A DNA stretch of 64,000 nucleotides from NCBI GenBank assembly GCA_013399015.1, contig VWZX01004899.1, positions 682,001-746,000 on the forward strand. The letters are read 5' to 3'. The translations under genes and the position numbers were made by a program. This DNA comes from Galbula dea. Lineage: Eukaryota > Chordata > Aves > Piciformes > Galbulidae. Of this stretch, positions 49,894-62,366 are shown piece after piece. Position 1 is the first letter of the stretch, and every line of letters starts with the position of its first letter. The notes under the pieces are model-generated. The model was not told the origin of the DNA, ran no database searches, and saw only the letters and a program-made list of their open reading frames with translations.

Positions 49894-50828
49894 CAAGTTT
49901 TGCCATCTTCAGAGCTAACTTAGCTAATACCATCATACTTAACCTACATGAGCCTTCTTCAAGAGCTCATCTCCATAACTTATCCTGCAAAGTTTATTCT
50001 AATTATTTATCATCAACCTTCTGTAGCAGGGGCATCAAACTCTCCCAGTCTGGTACTGACTACGAGCTGTGTGCAAAGGGCAAGAACCGGATTTTTACCT
50101 AGATTATCAGATTACCTAGAGTTTAAGCAGGTCTGACATTCAGTGGTACTGCCCAACTGTAAATATACAAAAATAAGCAAGTAAAACCACAGCCACTCTA
50201 ATTCCAAAACATGCATCTCTGATAATAACTGTTTTCTTCCAGACTTGCATGTCCATTTATAGTTAAAGTATGCACCAGCATATGCCCAGTTTAAAGGGGA
50301 AGGAATTGAGAGTTGCAATAGCCTTTTCATTTTCAGAAAACAGAGAAAGCACGTTCCTTCCTAAAAAAAATCCACACCATACCAAAATACACTCAAAACA
50401 CATCAGGAGATTTAATAATCCTCTTATAGTCCCTAACCAGCATTCCTAGGATGTCATACTTGATCTCACCGAAATACCTGGTAGTGTTTAAATATGCATT
50501 CTCTAGCTTCATCGCATGGGCACCTGATGTACTTGGATTGCTAGCAACAGCTATTTATTTTGACAGATGACCCCCAACAAATGTACAAGATCATTCAAAA
50601 CTTTGCATTAGCCTAGCTCATACAAAGCATGTGGTATCAGTGGTGTGCATGGAAAACCACCTACCTTCATGGCAGTAAAGAATACAAAAATACTAAGTTT
50701 TGGAAGAAATTATTCTGAAACCATATATGAAGGGTATACCTTGGTTTTAAACATATCTCAGCGGAGACAGGAATTAAGAAAAGTTTAAGCTAGTATGAGT
50801 AGAGACAGAAAATAAGGTATTTTAGCCT

Positions 50829-50908
50829 TCCCTGCCAGGCAGGGGTTTGGAACTAGATGATCTTTAAGGTCCCTTCCAACTCTGACAACTCTATGATTCT
50901 ATGATTTT
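50829..50908 (+). mobile_element. CR1 3'-end fragment
   Basis: cttccctgccaggcaggggtttggaactagatgatctttaaggtcccttccaactctgacaactctatgattctatgat. About 80 bp, third subfamily type. Confidence 0.85.
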
Positions 50909-51039
50909 CCAGTAGGTTATCAGGTGAGTATAGGGGCACACCAACATATTATTTACACACGGATCTATGCAGCTACAATAGATCTGAGAGAATTATTTAT
51001 GCTTATACACAAGTGACAAGAAGTTTGGATATAGGAGAG

Positions 51040-53415
51040 CTGTTTTAATGTCATTAATAGGAAGTTGGATGCCATATTAGACCTGATGACCACCAATGCA
51101 AGTGAACTCACTGGTGATGTCAAGATCAAAGGCAGCCTGCCCTGATCATGCATTGGTGGAATTCACAGTCCTGAGGAACATGGGACAGGTGAGGAATACA
51201 GTCAAGACTGAATTTCAGGAAACCAGAGTTCCAGCTCTTTAAGGAATTAGTCAACAGGGCCGCCTGGGAAATGACCCTCAGGGACAAGGAAGTGGAACAG
51301 AGCTGGCGAGATCTTTAAGGATGCTTTCCTTAGAACGCAGGAGCTTTCAATCCCCAGGTGTGAGAAATCAGAGGCAAGGGAGGGAAGAGACCAGCATGGC
51401 TGAGTTGAGACCTGATGGTCAAACTAAAGGGCAAGAAGAAACTGTTCAGGCACTGGACGTAGGGACAGGTATCGTGGAAGGGTATAGGGGCACTGCCTGG
51501 TCACATTGGGATGAGGTCAGGAAGGCCAAAGCGTGGCTAGATGTGAACTTGGCAAGGGAAGCAAAGAATAATAAGAAAGGCTTCTACAGGTCTGCCAGCC
51601 AGAAAAGGAAGGCCAAAGAAAGACTACTCTCTTGATGAGCAAAACTGGTGAGCTGGTAACCACAGACAAGGAGAAGGCTGTGATATTCAACAGCTTTTTT
51701 TCATAGAATATTCTGAGGTGGAAGGAACTCACAAGGACCATCTAGTCCAGCTCCCCACCATGTGCAGGACACCCCCTCAGTCTCCCCTGGCAACTCCTCT
51801 CCTCACACCTGCTGAGTCGGTGTGCCACAAGACAGGAACCAGAGGGGCAAAGTCTCTCCCACTGTAAGTGACGATCAGGTTTGTGACCACCTTAGGAACC
51901 TGAACATAGGCAAGTCTATGGGACCTGATGAGATGAATCCCAGAGTTCTGAGGGAATTGGCTGATGTAGTTGCCAAGCCTTTCTCTATGACATTTGGTAA
52001 TTCCTGGAAGCCAGGTGAAGTCCCTAGTGACTGGAAAAAGGGAAACATTGCACACAGTTTTTAAAAAAGGCAGCAAGGAGGACCCTGGGATGTGCCGACC
52101 TCTCAGCTCACCTCTGTGCCTGGGAAGATCATGGAACAGATCCTCCTAGAGGCTATGCTAAGGAACATGGAAGGCAGGAAGGTGATTTGAGGCAGCCAGC
52201 ATGGCTTTATCAAGTGTAAGTCCTGCCTGACCAATCTAGCAGCCTTCTATGAGGGAGTAATTGCATCAATGGAAAAGCAAAGAGCTATGGATGTCATCTG
52301 TCTGGACCTGTGCAAGGCCTTTGACATGGTTCCTCACAACATCCTTCTCTCTAAATTGGAGAGATGGATTTGATGGGTGGACTGTTCAGTGGATAACAAA
52401 TAGGTTGGATGGTCACATCCAGAGGGTACTGGTCAATGGTTTGATGTCCAGATGGAGAACTGTAACAGGTGGTGTCCTTCAGGTGTCTGTACTGTGACCT
52501 CTCTTTACTGTTTAATCTCTTCATGGACATAGGGGGATTGAGTGCACCTTCAGCAAGTTTGCAGATGACACCAAACTGAGTGGTGCAGTTGACATGCCAA
52601 AGGGACAGGATGCCATCCAGACAGACCTGGATGAGCTTGAGAACTGGGCCCATGTGAACCCTCATGAGGCTCAACAAGGCCAAATACAAGGTCTTGCACC
52701 TGAGTCAGGGCAATCCTTGGTATCAATAGCAGCTCAGAGATGATGTGATTGAAAGCAGTCCTCCAGAGAGGGCTCTGGGGGTACAGCTTGAAAGAGCTGA
52801 CGTGTGCTTGCAGCCCAGAAAGGCAACCATACCCTGGGCTGCATCCCCAGCATTATGATCAGCAGGTTGAGGGAGATTCTGCTCCTCTACTCTGTTCTAG
52901 CGAGACCTCACCTAGAGTACTGCATCCAGCTCTGGAGTCCTTAGCAGAGGGACATGAAGCTATTGGAGAGGGTCCAGAGGAGGCCACAAAAATGATCAGA
53001 TGGATGGAACACCTCTCCTGTGAGAAAATGCTGAGAGAGTTTGGGTTGTTCAGCCTGGAGGAGGATCCAGGGAGACCTTATTGCAGCCTTTTAATAAATA
53101 CTTAAAGGGGTCTAAAAGAAATGTGGAGACAGTCTTTTTATCAAGGCCTGTTGCAACAGGACAAGGGGTAATGGCTTAAAACTAAAAGACAGGAGATTTA
53201 GACTGGATATAAGGAAGAAATTTTTCACAGTGAGGGTGGTGAAACACTGGTACAGGTTGCCCAGAGATGCCCCATCTCTGGAAACATTCAAGGTCTGGTT
53301 GGATAGGGCTCTGAGCAACCTGACCTAGTTATAGATGTCCCTGCTTACTGCAAGGGGGTTGGACAAAATGACCCCTAAAGGTCCCTTCCAACTTTAACCA
53401 TTCTATGATTTTAAG
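51040..53415 (+). mobile_element. Long degenerate CR1 LINE with reverse transcriptase
   Basis: About 2.4 kb, the longest CR1 here. Fragments of ORF2 are readable in shifting frames: an endonuclease-to-RT linker region (51,320-51,640), KSMGPDEMNPRVLRELADVV (51,910-51,970), PSDWKKGN, an Asp-Val-Ile-Cys-Leu-Asp-Leu-Cys-Lys-Ala-Phe-Asp RT motif near 52,290, ADDTKLS near 52,565, and the C-terminal domain to about 53,330, then the 3' tail (attctatgattt). Many stops and frameshifts: dead copy. It lies antisense to ZNF106 in its first intron and is interrupted by another CR1 piece at 51,703-51,790. Confidence 0.9.
51703..51790 (-). mobile_element. CR1 3'-end fragment nested in the long CR1
   Basis: catagaatattctgaggtggaaggaactcacaaggaccatctagtccagctcccc is a reverse-strand CR1 3' end. 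It interrupts the ORF2 reading between NSFF and the PTVSDDQVCDHLRNLN segment of the host element. Confidence 0.75.
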
Positions 53416-56400
53416 TTACTTCTGAAAAGCAACGGTGTTAATCCTTGCATCAATTTCAGACACTTCCCTTGGCATTAAAATATTCTGTATTCCCCCAACA
53501 TTCTTCTCTAGCACTACTTTGTAGTTTAGCAAAGTAATATCCTGCATGTGTTCAGGATCTTGTTCAAGATTACTCAAGTATTTACAGAATTCAGCCACCA
53601 TGAGGGTGAAACAGCAGCATGGAACTTAAATCAGGAAAAGGAGGTCAGTAAAGTGGGCCAGTAAAGCATGGTTACTTACTGACACCACTTAGCACGTAAC
53701 ATTAAAAACTTTCACAAGTAGAGCTAACATTACACCTGTTTTGGCTAATTAAAACATATAGTAACTATACACGATTGCAGGAAGAGTTTTAGGCTAACTG
53801 CCCAATCAGCTGGGCATTACTTATGACACAGTACTAAAAATACTAATGGAATTCAAATGCTATTGGTTGTCACTATGAAAAGGGAAACTTTCACCTCCAA
53901 AGAGAGAAGTCCTTAGAAGCAAGGACTCAGAAGAAATTCGGTAGATGCTACGGGGACTGGGACAGATTCTACAGACCCACATTCTATTTTCAGATCACCT
54001 CCTGACTTACTGTCTACATAGCGATAAACCACTTCCCTTCAGCCTTAGCCTTCTTCCAAATCCTGCTATAAAACCCACAGCTCACTTTAATGAAGTAGTT
54101 CAATTTCACTATAAAACAGCCTTCATCAACTAGTTTGAAAAACATTACAAATTCAAGTTATTCCTTCACTATGCAACAATGACAAGAATCAGACAGCTTT
54201 TGAGCCATGTAGGCAGTGATGACATTTCAACTCATAGCACGCTGCTCTGTTCAATCACAAAACTTTCATACTGAGAAACTTCAGAGAGAGCTTTCTCTAC
54301 ATAAACACAAGGATATTTGAATTCTTAACAAAAAAGACACCAAACCAAAATCCCATACTTTAGACACCAAGCAACCTTCGAGCTTTTATCAGATTCAACA
54401 GTTTGTGCTTTTGAAATCACCAATTTGCTGCAAAGCATAGGAAATCAATTGTTGCAGACAGTTAATAAGAAAAAGAGCTACTCTGAAAAATGAGCAAACT
54501 GCAGACTGTTTAAAGGGAAGGGATGCATTTTACAACTATGCGATGTAAATGCTGTTTGCCCAGAGCCTGCACCTACCCAAAGCTTGGAAACATCACACAG
54601 TTTTAATCAACTTAAGCAAGTATGCTAGAGAGATTTTGGACAACACTTTTCACAAGCAAAAATAGTCTACAAAGAAAATAAGGCGTTAGACTATTTCCTG
54701 CTACAACGCCCATTTGTCCACAGTTATTCAACCTTACCGGATAACATACATTAAAAATGCATGTCAAGGTTAAATCTGCTACGGATCAGTGGCTGAACAC
54801 TCTGACTATATAAAGCCAGAAGTGCCACGGAGTGGGGCAGGCAGCCCAGCATTCCAGCTGCCTAGAAATCCTCAGGAGGCCTCAAAGAGATGAGCAGCAC
54901 TAGCCTGTCTAGAGGCCTGCCTAAATGCTGCATGTCCCTACAGATAGCAGTGGAAACTTTACACTTGACAAGAACAGAAGTCTAGAAGTTCACTGTGGCA
55001 GAATGCTTTGCAGCAACCCTCAGCTTCTCACAGGGCTGGCATTCCTTTTCCTTTAGTGACTTCTCCCTTGCAGAAACCAAATGCACACATCCTAGTTGTG
55101 CTGTTGAACAGTATTACAGCTGCCACAGAGAACATAAAGGAGAGCAAAAAGGAAAGAAATAACTCACCACAAAATGCCTTCATTAAATCTTCAGTTTGTT
55201 GACAGGAGGAAGTGGTGGACACAAGATCATTATGACTTGAAGAGAAGCCTCTTGCTCAGAAGAATTAGGAATGGAAGTGTATTTAGGCCCTGAAAAGCAC
55301 TGAACCACTGCTAGGCTAGACCATATGTAGTTTGATTATCAGCATAATTTATTTTGCTAATCTGCCAAGGATCCTGGCCATTTCACATAAAAAAACTGGA
55401 AAATCCCACATAGGCCTTTGAAAGCTGTATCCAACCACCCACTGTGATAAACAAATGTTACAAAGCAACAGCAATTGCTAAGCTAACTAACGATTTATTA
55501 CAGCCTAGTAACAGAGAGAGATTTTCCTAAGGAAAAGTTTTATGACTATAAAACCATTTCCCTGTACTACACACTGCTCCAAACAAAGCCCTGTATCCCT
55601 GTGAGAATGTTGTACAAAACCAAGTAATTTATTATAACAAGACAGAGGCCTGTGCTCCAATTTCATCACCTCAGGTAGGATTTACGTGGAATAAAGCACC
55701 AACTTTCAAAGATCATCTTTCTTCGACAGATTCATTGCCCTTCAGACATCTTAATCCTTTAGCCATTCCCCTTGCCAGACCATAATTTTTACCTACTACC
55801 TTGACATTACTACTGGGCACACATGGAAGGCACCTTAACGTCCCTTCCAAAATGCTGATTTGTGCAACCTAACTCAATCAATAGTCAGAAACTTAAGGAC
55901 TTTAAAAGGTAAATCACAAGTAACAGCATTATTCTCATCTAGCACTACGATGCACTGTACAAATTACTTTGCAATCACAGGGTCTTTTTTAACATGGCAA
56001 ATGAGATACTATATTACAACCCAGTAGCTGAAACACTACTTGTACCAGAAGCAAGACTTTAAGATAAATTCCTCCCTGCTTTTCAAGATTTAACTTCGTG
56101 CACATGGCAGACTGAGGGTACTCTAGACCCTTCAGCACTGAAGCAGCACTAACACACAGCGTATGTTATAACTAGGTGGCCAACTGCTCAACTTCTTTCA
56201 AGTTGAGCCAGAAGGAGAGAAGAGTTACTTCACAGATCAAAGTTCCTGTTAAAAGCAATAAAGCTGACTCCACTAACTAGCCTATAATATCTCTAGCAGA
56301 AACTGTTTGCATGCTATCTGCTATCCTGTGAGTACAGCTGGCTTTTACAACATAGACGGAAGGTATACTGGCGATAAGGAGAGTGTAGAGGAATACCTTA

Positions 56401-59400
56401 AACAGATCAGCACACATACAGGGACACCTGGCATGAACACAGGGGGTTCATTGATGTGTATTTTTATTTTAACTAAGAATTAGTTATTAATCTATATGGG
56501 TAATCTAAGAATGGGTACAGAGCAGATGACTATATATACACCTTAAGTCACTGCATCTTTCTAATTCCCTATATATAAGCAATGCTAATAATTTCCTAAC
56601 ATCCAAACTTAACTTTTAATTCCAGTAAACTGAGGTAATAGTTCCTCCCTAGTGAAAGTAAACACCTTATTGCTATCTCACTTATGAGAGCTTTTTACAC
56701 GCTGGAAGATGCAGGAATATACACTGCCCTAACTGGAATAGAGAACTGTTCAGCATCATTGCTGTATGCTGCCATTTAGGACAGCCAAAATACACACACC
56801 TGGAAAGCTTCTGTTTTCTCCTATACTCCCAGTTTGGTTTTAGACGTAGGCAAACTCTTCTTCACATGTTTTCCTCAGACATCACATTTCCTGAGCTTAC
56901 TAAAACTGCTGCTCTTCTATTCAAACTGCCAACAACACTCTAAAAGAAATGTCCAAGATTGGACATAGTACTCCACCTAAGATCTCTATTAGCACCCTTT
57001 GGAGAGGGGAATTGTCTTTTTACCCCAATACCATTACAGCATCAAACATAATTAATAATGATTGTGAAAAAGTCTAAATAATAAGCAACACAGTGATCCA
57101 CGAGATGCAGGACAAGTAACCTAAATGATTTAGGTACTTCTGTGACTTAGAAAAGAATTCAGATAAGTTTATTCTGATAACCTCGTGTCACTTTATGAAA
57201 GATATTCAACAAATAGACAAAAATGACAAAAATGCCCACCACTTAGTTTTACACTTCTGTAACATTTAGCTGTATCCCTTCCCTCCTCCCCCCTTCCTAG
57301 GGTATTTAAGCTAGAAATATCCTTCACAGGTATGCATACTATGTCTCTTTAACCAATTAGAAGAACAGGGACTCAGAAGCCAAATCAAACCACACTTCTC
57401 CATACATCCCAACTACTGCAGTTCCATGGAAACAGGCACTTGGCCTTGGCAAAACGACACAGACTTCCTAAGATCTACATAGACACAAGAGAGTGTGTAG
57501 GAGAGCGTTCAGTCTGTCACTGGGTTTCTCATGTTTACACAGTAACTACAGAGTACAAAAAACCACTGGAGAGTGACTTGAGGCACTCAGACCAAGGTAC
57601 TCAGTCTTCAGTATATGGAGATTTAGTGCCAAGTAGATTAAAGCTAGGGATCCCAGACATTAAGATAGCAGTCATTAACAACCAGGCAATACAGGAGTCT
57701 GTCTGAATTCTTACATCTCTGTAATGCAGTTTGTCCCAGGGTTGAATATTAGTGGCTCTGTCAACATGTGATCAAAATGTAAACTATCTAGAACTAGATG
57801 AGAAAAACTCCTTACACTACAGATAAGAAGAATATTCTAGTAAAAAACAGTAAGTTATTTGTAACGCAAAGTACCCTCGTTTCCTATAAACAGCTTGAGT
57901 CAGAAAACATCTCAACTCTTAGGACGCCATCTGGTGGCAGAGCTCACAGGAAATAATTACGGATGTTAGATTTTTATCAATTTAAATTTTATTCCGATGA
58001 AACTCAAATTTTACTCCTGTTAGCTTATGAATTGTCTTTGCAAGATAAAGTGGAAAAAAAAATCAATGGAAAAATATCTAAATTTTACCTACATGAAGTA
58101 CTGTACAAGTCTTAGCATCTTTGCCCACAGTTTGGATATGTATTTATAGCATACTGATTCCTGTTATTCTTTGTACTGGATATCACAGCCCTGCATATGT
58201 GAAGATGCATTTAGCTGACATCACTTCAAATGTGACATTTATGAACGTATGGGCTAGAAGTTACCCAAAGTTTGGCCACAGCAACCATTTGGCTAAAGCA
58301 AATGACTTGTTGGGAATTGAACACTGGAACACAGCACCTATTTAACAAACTTTACATATAAAAATCAGTCAATAGTGGAACATATGCAATGGTGCAAATG
58401 CACCCTGTACTGTCAGTTCAGTTGAACTCATGCAAGGACTTAAAAAAAAATACAGACACCTTTAACAGAAAAGACTTCAGGATATGAGGCTATTTTCTAA
58501 TGTAAGAAGTTACAAAGCCATGCTGCAGTGGCCCTTAGAACCTGCAAAATTCATTCCAAATACTGCAGTGCTTATGGGGAGATACTTTCAAACTTCAGCA
58601 AAATCATTAACAAATTTTTTGGAAGGCTTAAATTGATTATTTTTAGGCTAAATCTATAAGTTTAGCAAAACAGTCAATTAGTTTAATATAATAATTGAAG
58701 CTGGACTGAAAGAAGTGGCAAATAATAAGAAATAACCTGTACAGATATAGGAAAAGCAGTCTCAGGAACTCATGCTGAAAACAAAGTCCATCAAACCTCA
58801 ATCCTCTTCTCTCTTGGGTCATGCCTCAGAACTCACCAGTTCTACAAAGCTCTTTAAAACTGCACTTCAGAAAGCATGGGAGGAAGGCGAAAACAAGAAT
58901 TTCTTACTTGCACAAGACCATTTTTACCAAACTACTGTCAATAAAGTATACTTACGGATAAACTTTGATCATCAATGCCACTTCTAGCCAATGTTCATAA
59001 TTTTTTCCAAGTTTAAGTTCATAAGCACCCCTGAACAGTTCTTAATATAATTTAAGCTTACATATGGACTACTCTGCTTGCAATGACGAATGATTACTTT
59101 TAAATACGTCCTATTTCATTGTACTATGAAGACTTGTTTCACACTATCAGTCCCACTCCTTTCAGGTTACCAAGCATTTATCACCATATTCATACACGCT
59201 TTCACTACTACACACTTTTACCTACACGTTATGAGGAAGTTCACTAAGAAACTCTGTACTCAAAGCCATACCTCAACCCTGCAAGCGGGTCTGGCCGGTA
59301 CGAAGAGACAGCATGATAACTACTTATCTGTTATCAGAGAACCTGCTCTAACAAACCTTGCATTTAACAGAATAGCAAAGCTCTGGGGTCACGGCAGCAA

Positions 59401-59419
59401 TAAAACATGCAAAGCAAAA
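53416..59419. other. Distal part of ZNF106 first intron, no gene seen
   Basis: About 6 kb of AT-rich DNA with no recognised exon, RNA gene or CR1 copy. It has a CTCF-like motif at 57,926-57,937 and a TATATAAA at 54,807-54,814 with no supporting exon. All open frames are short and unlike known families. Confidence 0.5.
57926..57937 (-). promoter_or_regulatory. CTCF-like motif, reverse orientation
   Basis: GCCATCTGGTGG is the reverse complement of CCACCAGATGGC, an exact match to the core CCASYAGRKGGC. The three preceding bases on that strand (CTG) also fit the consensus. In the first ZNF106 intron. Confidence 0.45.
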
Positions 59420-59860
59420 CGTACGCCCGCCCCAACCCCTAAAAGCCGGGCCTGCCCCACTCCCCTCCCTACACCGTCCCCCGCCAGAGGGCCGAAGCAA
59501 CATCCCACCACCCCCGCTGCCGCCACGGAACTCCCCTAGCCCCTGCTCTCCCCAGCGCGGGTACTCACACATCGCACCCCTTGCCAAGACAGCTGCCCGG
59601 TAAGCAATCCCCCCGCTGGGACCAAACAGGCCCTGCCACCACCCGCCCCTGGGCCCGCTGCCCTCCCAGACCCAGCAACAGGCCGACCCCACAGAGACCC
59701 GCGGCGCACGGCAGGGCGGAGCGAGTGTACGGTGCAGCCAATGAGGCCGCGGGGAGGTGCGGCTGCGCTGCACGCCGGGAGGTGAGGCACCTTCGCGGTG
59801 CCTTGTGGGACATGCGGTCCGGGTAGGGGGATGACCCGGAGAGGGTGGTGGTGGTGGTTG
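59420..59860 (-). promoter_or_regulatory. ZNF106: CpG-island promoter and probable non-coding first exon of ZNF106
   Basis: A sharp switch from AT-rich intron to GC/CpG-rich DNA, with a CCAAT box (about 59,738) and GC-rich boxes. On the reverse strand a donor gtgagtac at 59,568-59,561 would end a non-coding exon at about 59,569 and could splice to the acceptor at 48,400, making an 11.2-kb first intron. The transcription start is not determined. Confidence 0.6.
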
Positions 59861-60191
59861 TTACTGTCGGCTGGGGCTGCTTGCCAACCGATAGCGATAA
59901 TTAAACGTTATCATCATCTACAAATATAGCGCTAGAAGCATACGTAATACCACCCTCTGAAAAGCAGACGCCGGCTGAAGACTCGAGGTACCTCAGCTAT
60001 GAGCAGCCACCGAGGTCGTGTTGGGCCAGCCCAGCCTGGACAGCTGTGTCTGGAAAATGCTCCAGGAATGATTTGAAAGATAGAAGGACATGAGCATGTG
60101 CCTGGGCCGTGCTGTATATAAGGCGGCATAGCCCACTAGGACTGTTTAAGGAGCAAAAGCCCCCAAGGGCTGTGAATACCCTGAGAGAGAG

Positions 60192-60712
60192 AGAATCAGA
60201 GAATGGTTTGGGTTGGAAGGAACCTTCAAAGGTCATCCAGTCTAACTCCGCTGCAGTGAGCAGAGGCCTCTTAGACATCAGATTGCTTAAATCCCCAAAC
60301 AACCTGACCTTGTATGTTTCCAGGAATGGGGCATCTATCACCTCTCTGGGCAACCTGTGCCAGTTTTTCACCACCCTTAAAAGTAAAAAACCCCTTGTTC
60401 CTTGTATCTAATTTCCTTTCTTTTAGTTTAAAATAATTACCCTTGTCCTGTTGCAACAGGACCCCCTAAAAAGTCTGTCCCTATGTTTCTTGTAGGTCCT
60501 TCTAAGCACTAAAAGGTTGCAAGAAGGTCTCTCTGGAGCCTTCTCCAGGCTGAACAACCTCAACTCTTAGCCTTTTCTCACACCAGAGATGTTCCATCTG
60601 ATCATTTTTGTGGCCTCCTCTGGACCTGCTCCAACAGTCCCATGTCTTTCTTGAGCTGACTCCAAAACTAAACACAGCACTCCAGATGGGGTCTCACCAA
60701 AGCAGAGTAGAG
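60192..60712 (-). mobile_element. Older CR1, 3' part (reverse strand), split by a younger CR1
   Basis: agaatggtttgggttggaaggaacc...; gggcaacctgtgccagtttttcacc...; ccctgtcctgttgcaacagga-type segment; ends at 'gtctcaccaaagcagagtagagg'. The continuation resumes at 61,461. Confidence 0.88.
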
Positions 60713-61460
60713 GACAACCCCCAGCAGCGCTACAGGCTCAGGAAGGAGTGGCTGGAGAGCTCCCCAGCAGAGAAGGACCTGGGGGTGCTGATTGACAGCT
60801 GGGTGAACATGAGTCAGCAGTGTGTCCAGGTGGCTAAGAAGGCCAATGGCATCCTGGCTTGCATCGGGAATAGTGTGACCAGCAGGAGCAGGTAGGTGAT
60901 CTTGCCACTGTACTCGGCACTGGTGAGGCCACACCTCGAGTATTGTGTGCAGTTTTGGGCACCGCAGTTTAGGAAGGACATTGAGCTACTAGAGAGGGTG
61001 CAGAGAAGGGCAACTAAGCTAATCAGGGGTCTGGAGAACCGGCCTTATGAGGAGAGGCTTAGGGAGCTGGGGTTGTTTAGCCTGGAGAAGAGGAGGCTGA
61101 GGGGAGACCTTATCACTCTCTTCAACTACTTGAAAGGCCATTCTAGGGAGGTGGGTGTTGGCCTCTTCTCCCTTGTGACTAGTGACAGGACTAGAGGGAA
61201 TGGGCTTAAGCTGTGCCAGGGTAGGTTTAGATTGGATATTAGGAAGAATTTCTTGACTGAAAGAGTGGTAAGATATTGGCATAGGCTGCCCAGGGAGGTG
61301 GTGGAGTCACGATCCCTGGAGGTTTTTAAGAAGAGGATAGATGTGTTTCTTCAGGGGATGATTTAGGGATAAGAGTAGTGTAGGGCTATCGGTTGGACTA
61401 GATGATCTTGAGGGTCCTTTCCAACCGTAATGATTCTGTGATTCTGTGTGATTCTGTGAC
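60712..61460 (+). mobile_element. Young CR1 inserted into an older CR1
   Basis: About 750 bp, 5'-truncated, from 'acaacccccagcagcgctac' to the tail attctgtgattctgtgtgattctgtga. An open frame of 156 codons (60,896-61,366) covers the ORF2 C-terminus ending DVFLQGMI. One in-frame stop (TAG near 60,892) separates it from the upstream frame (ERLNMSQQC-type region). Confidence 0.92.
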
Positions 61461-61590
61461 CTGCTGGTCTCGTTTCTTTTGATGCAGGCCAGGATTCAGT
61501 TAGCCTTCTAGGCTGCGAGCACACACTGTCATCTCATGTCAAGCTTTTCATGCACCACTATCCCCAAGAGGGAAGGAAACCCAAGGCCTG
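61461..61590 (-). mobile_element. Older CR1, 5' continuation after the nested insertion
   Basis: cctgctggtctcgtttcttttgatgcaggccaggattcagttagccttctaggctgcgagcacacactgtcatctcatgtcaagc continues the reverse-strand CR1 consensus interrupted at about 60,712. Confidence 0.82.
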
Positions 61591-61989
61591 AGATCACAGC
61601 ACTTACACAGGTACACCGACCTTTTACATACTCAAAAGAGCCATACAACCTTCTGTGTTCCTTGATACTGTGCAAACTCCTGGCAGCAGTCTTGAGCTAG
61701 CAGCCTTAAAGCAGGAACAGGACCCTAATAGCAGCCTAAACAGGAAAGAAATTACCCACACCCAGGAAGGAACGCATCTCAGGAAGGGCTACCCAGTTCC
61801 AACTACAAAAGATGAGGTCTGTTAACTCCGAACGGCAGCTTTCCTTTTGTGCTTTCACTCTAGTTACTGGTAACAGAAGGGGGACTAACACCTCTCCTCC
61901 TAACAGTAAGTTCCCGCGGGAAAGCCCCACCGATAGGAACAGAGATGTTTGTGAACTACGCTATTTGTTAAGGTAGATATCCGACTCAA

Positions 61990-62366
61990 GGCCTATCCAC
62001 GCACAAGGGTCACGCCCGAGAAGCGGGAACACTGACGCATGCGCAGGCGCCATGTTGGGTGTATAGAGCCTACCCACAGCAGACAGGCTGATCTCGCCGC
62101 CTGGGTTATGTGGGCGTGGCGAATGGCGTCTCCTTCTCTCCGCCATGTTGAGTGTGGCGCACGACACCGCCTTTGAGAGGCGGTGTTGGTTCCTGCTTCC
62201 GGGGGTTGGGCAGTGACGCGCTGGCGGCTCCTCTCTTGGCACCGGGGGCGGGCGGGACATGGGCTCTTAAAGGGGTGGCTCAGTGTGGCGAGGCTTGACG
62301 GCGTCTGGAGGGCGTGAAGGAGCGACAGCGGAGGCTGTAGGGTGTGAGGGAGCGGCGGTGGTGCCG
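61990..62366 (+). promoter_or_regulatory. SNAP23: CpG-island promoter and probable non-coding exon 1 of SNAP23
   Basis: Dense CpG region with an NRF1-like CGCATGCGCA (62,036-62,045), two identical YY1-like CGCCATGTTG sites (62,048 and 62,141), an opposite ATGGCG (about 62,122), an ETS-like CTTCCGG (about 62,196) and GC boxes (about 62,240-62,257). The forward strand then has gtgccg followed by gtaggt, a candidate donor at 62,367. SNAP23 is assigned only because it follows ZNF106 in this orientation in other vertebrates; no SNAP23 protein sequence lies in the window. Confidence 0.55.

Noticed and set aside
51321..51635. 104-codon forward open frame as a possible host gene
   Set aside because: It reads as the degenerate interior of a CR1 LINE, continuous with RT motifs downstream.
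54807..54814. TATATAAA that could be a TATA box
   Set aside because: No initiator, CpG context or downstream exon; AT-rich intron sequence makes such matches common.
59348..59826. Several overlapping open frames on both strands rich in Pro, Arg, Gly and Ala
   Set aside because: They arise from GC-rich CpG-island sequence lacking stops. No conserved motif and no splice continuity.
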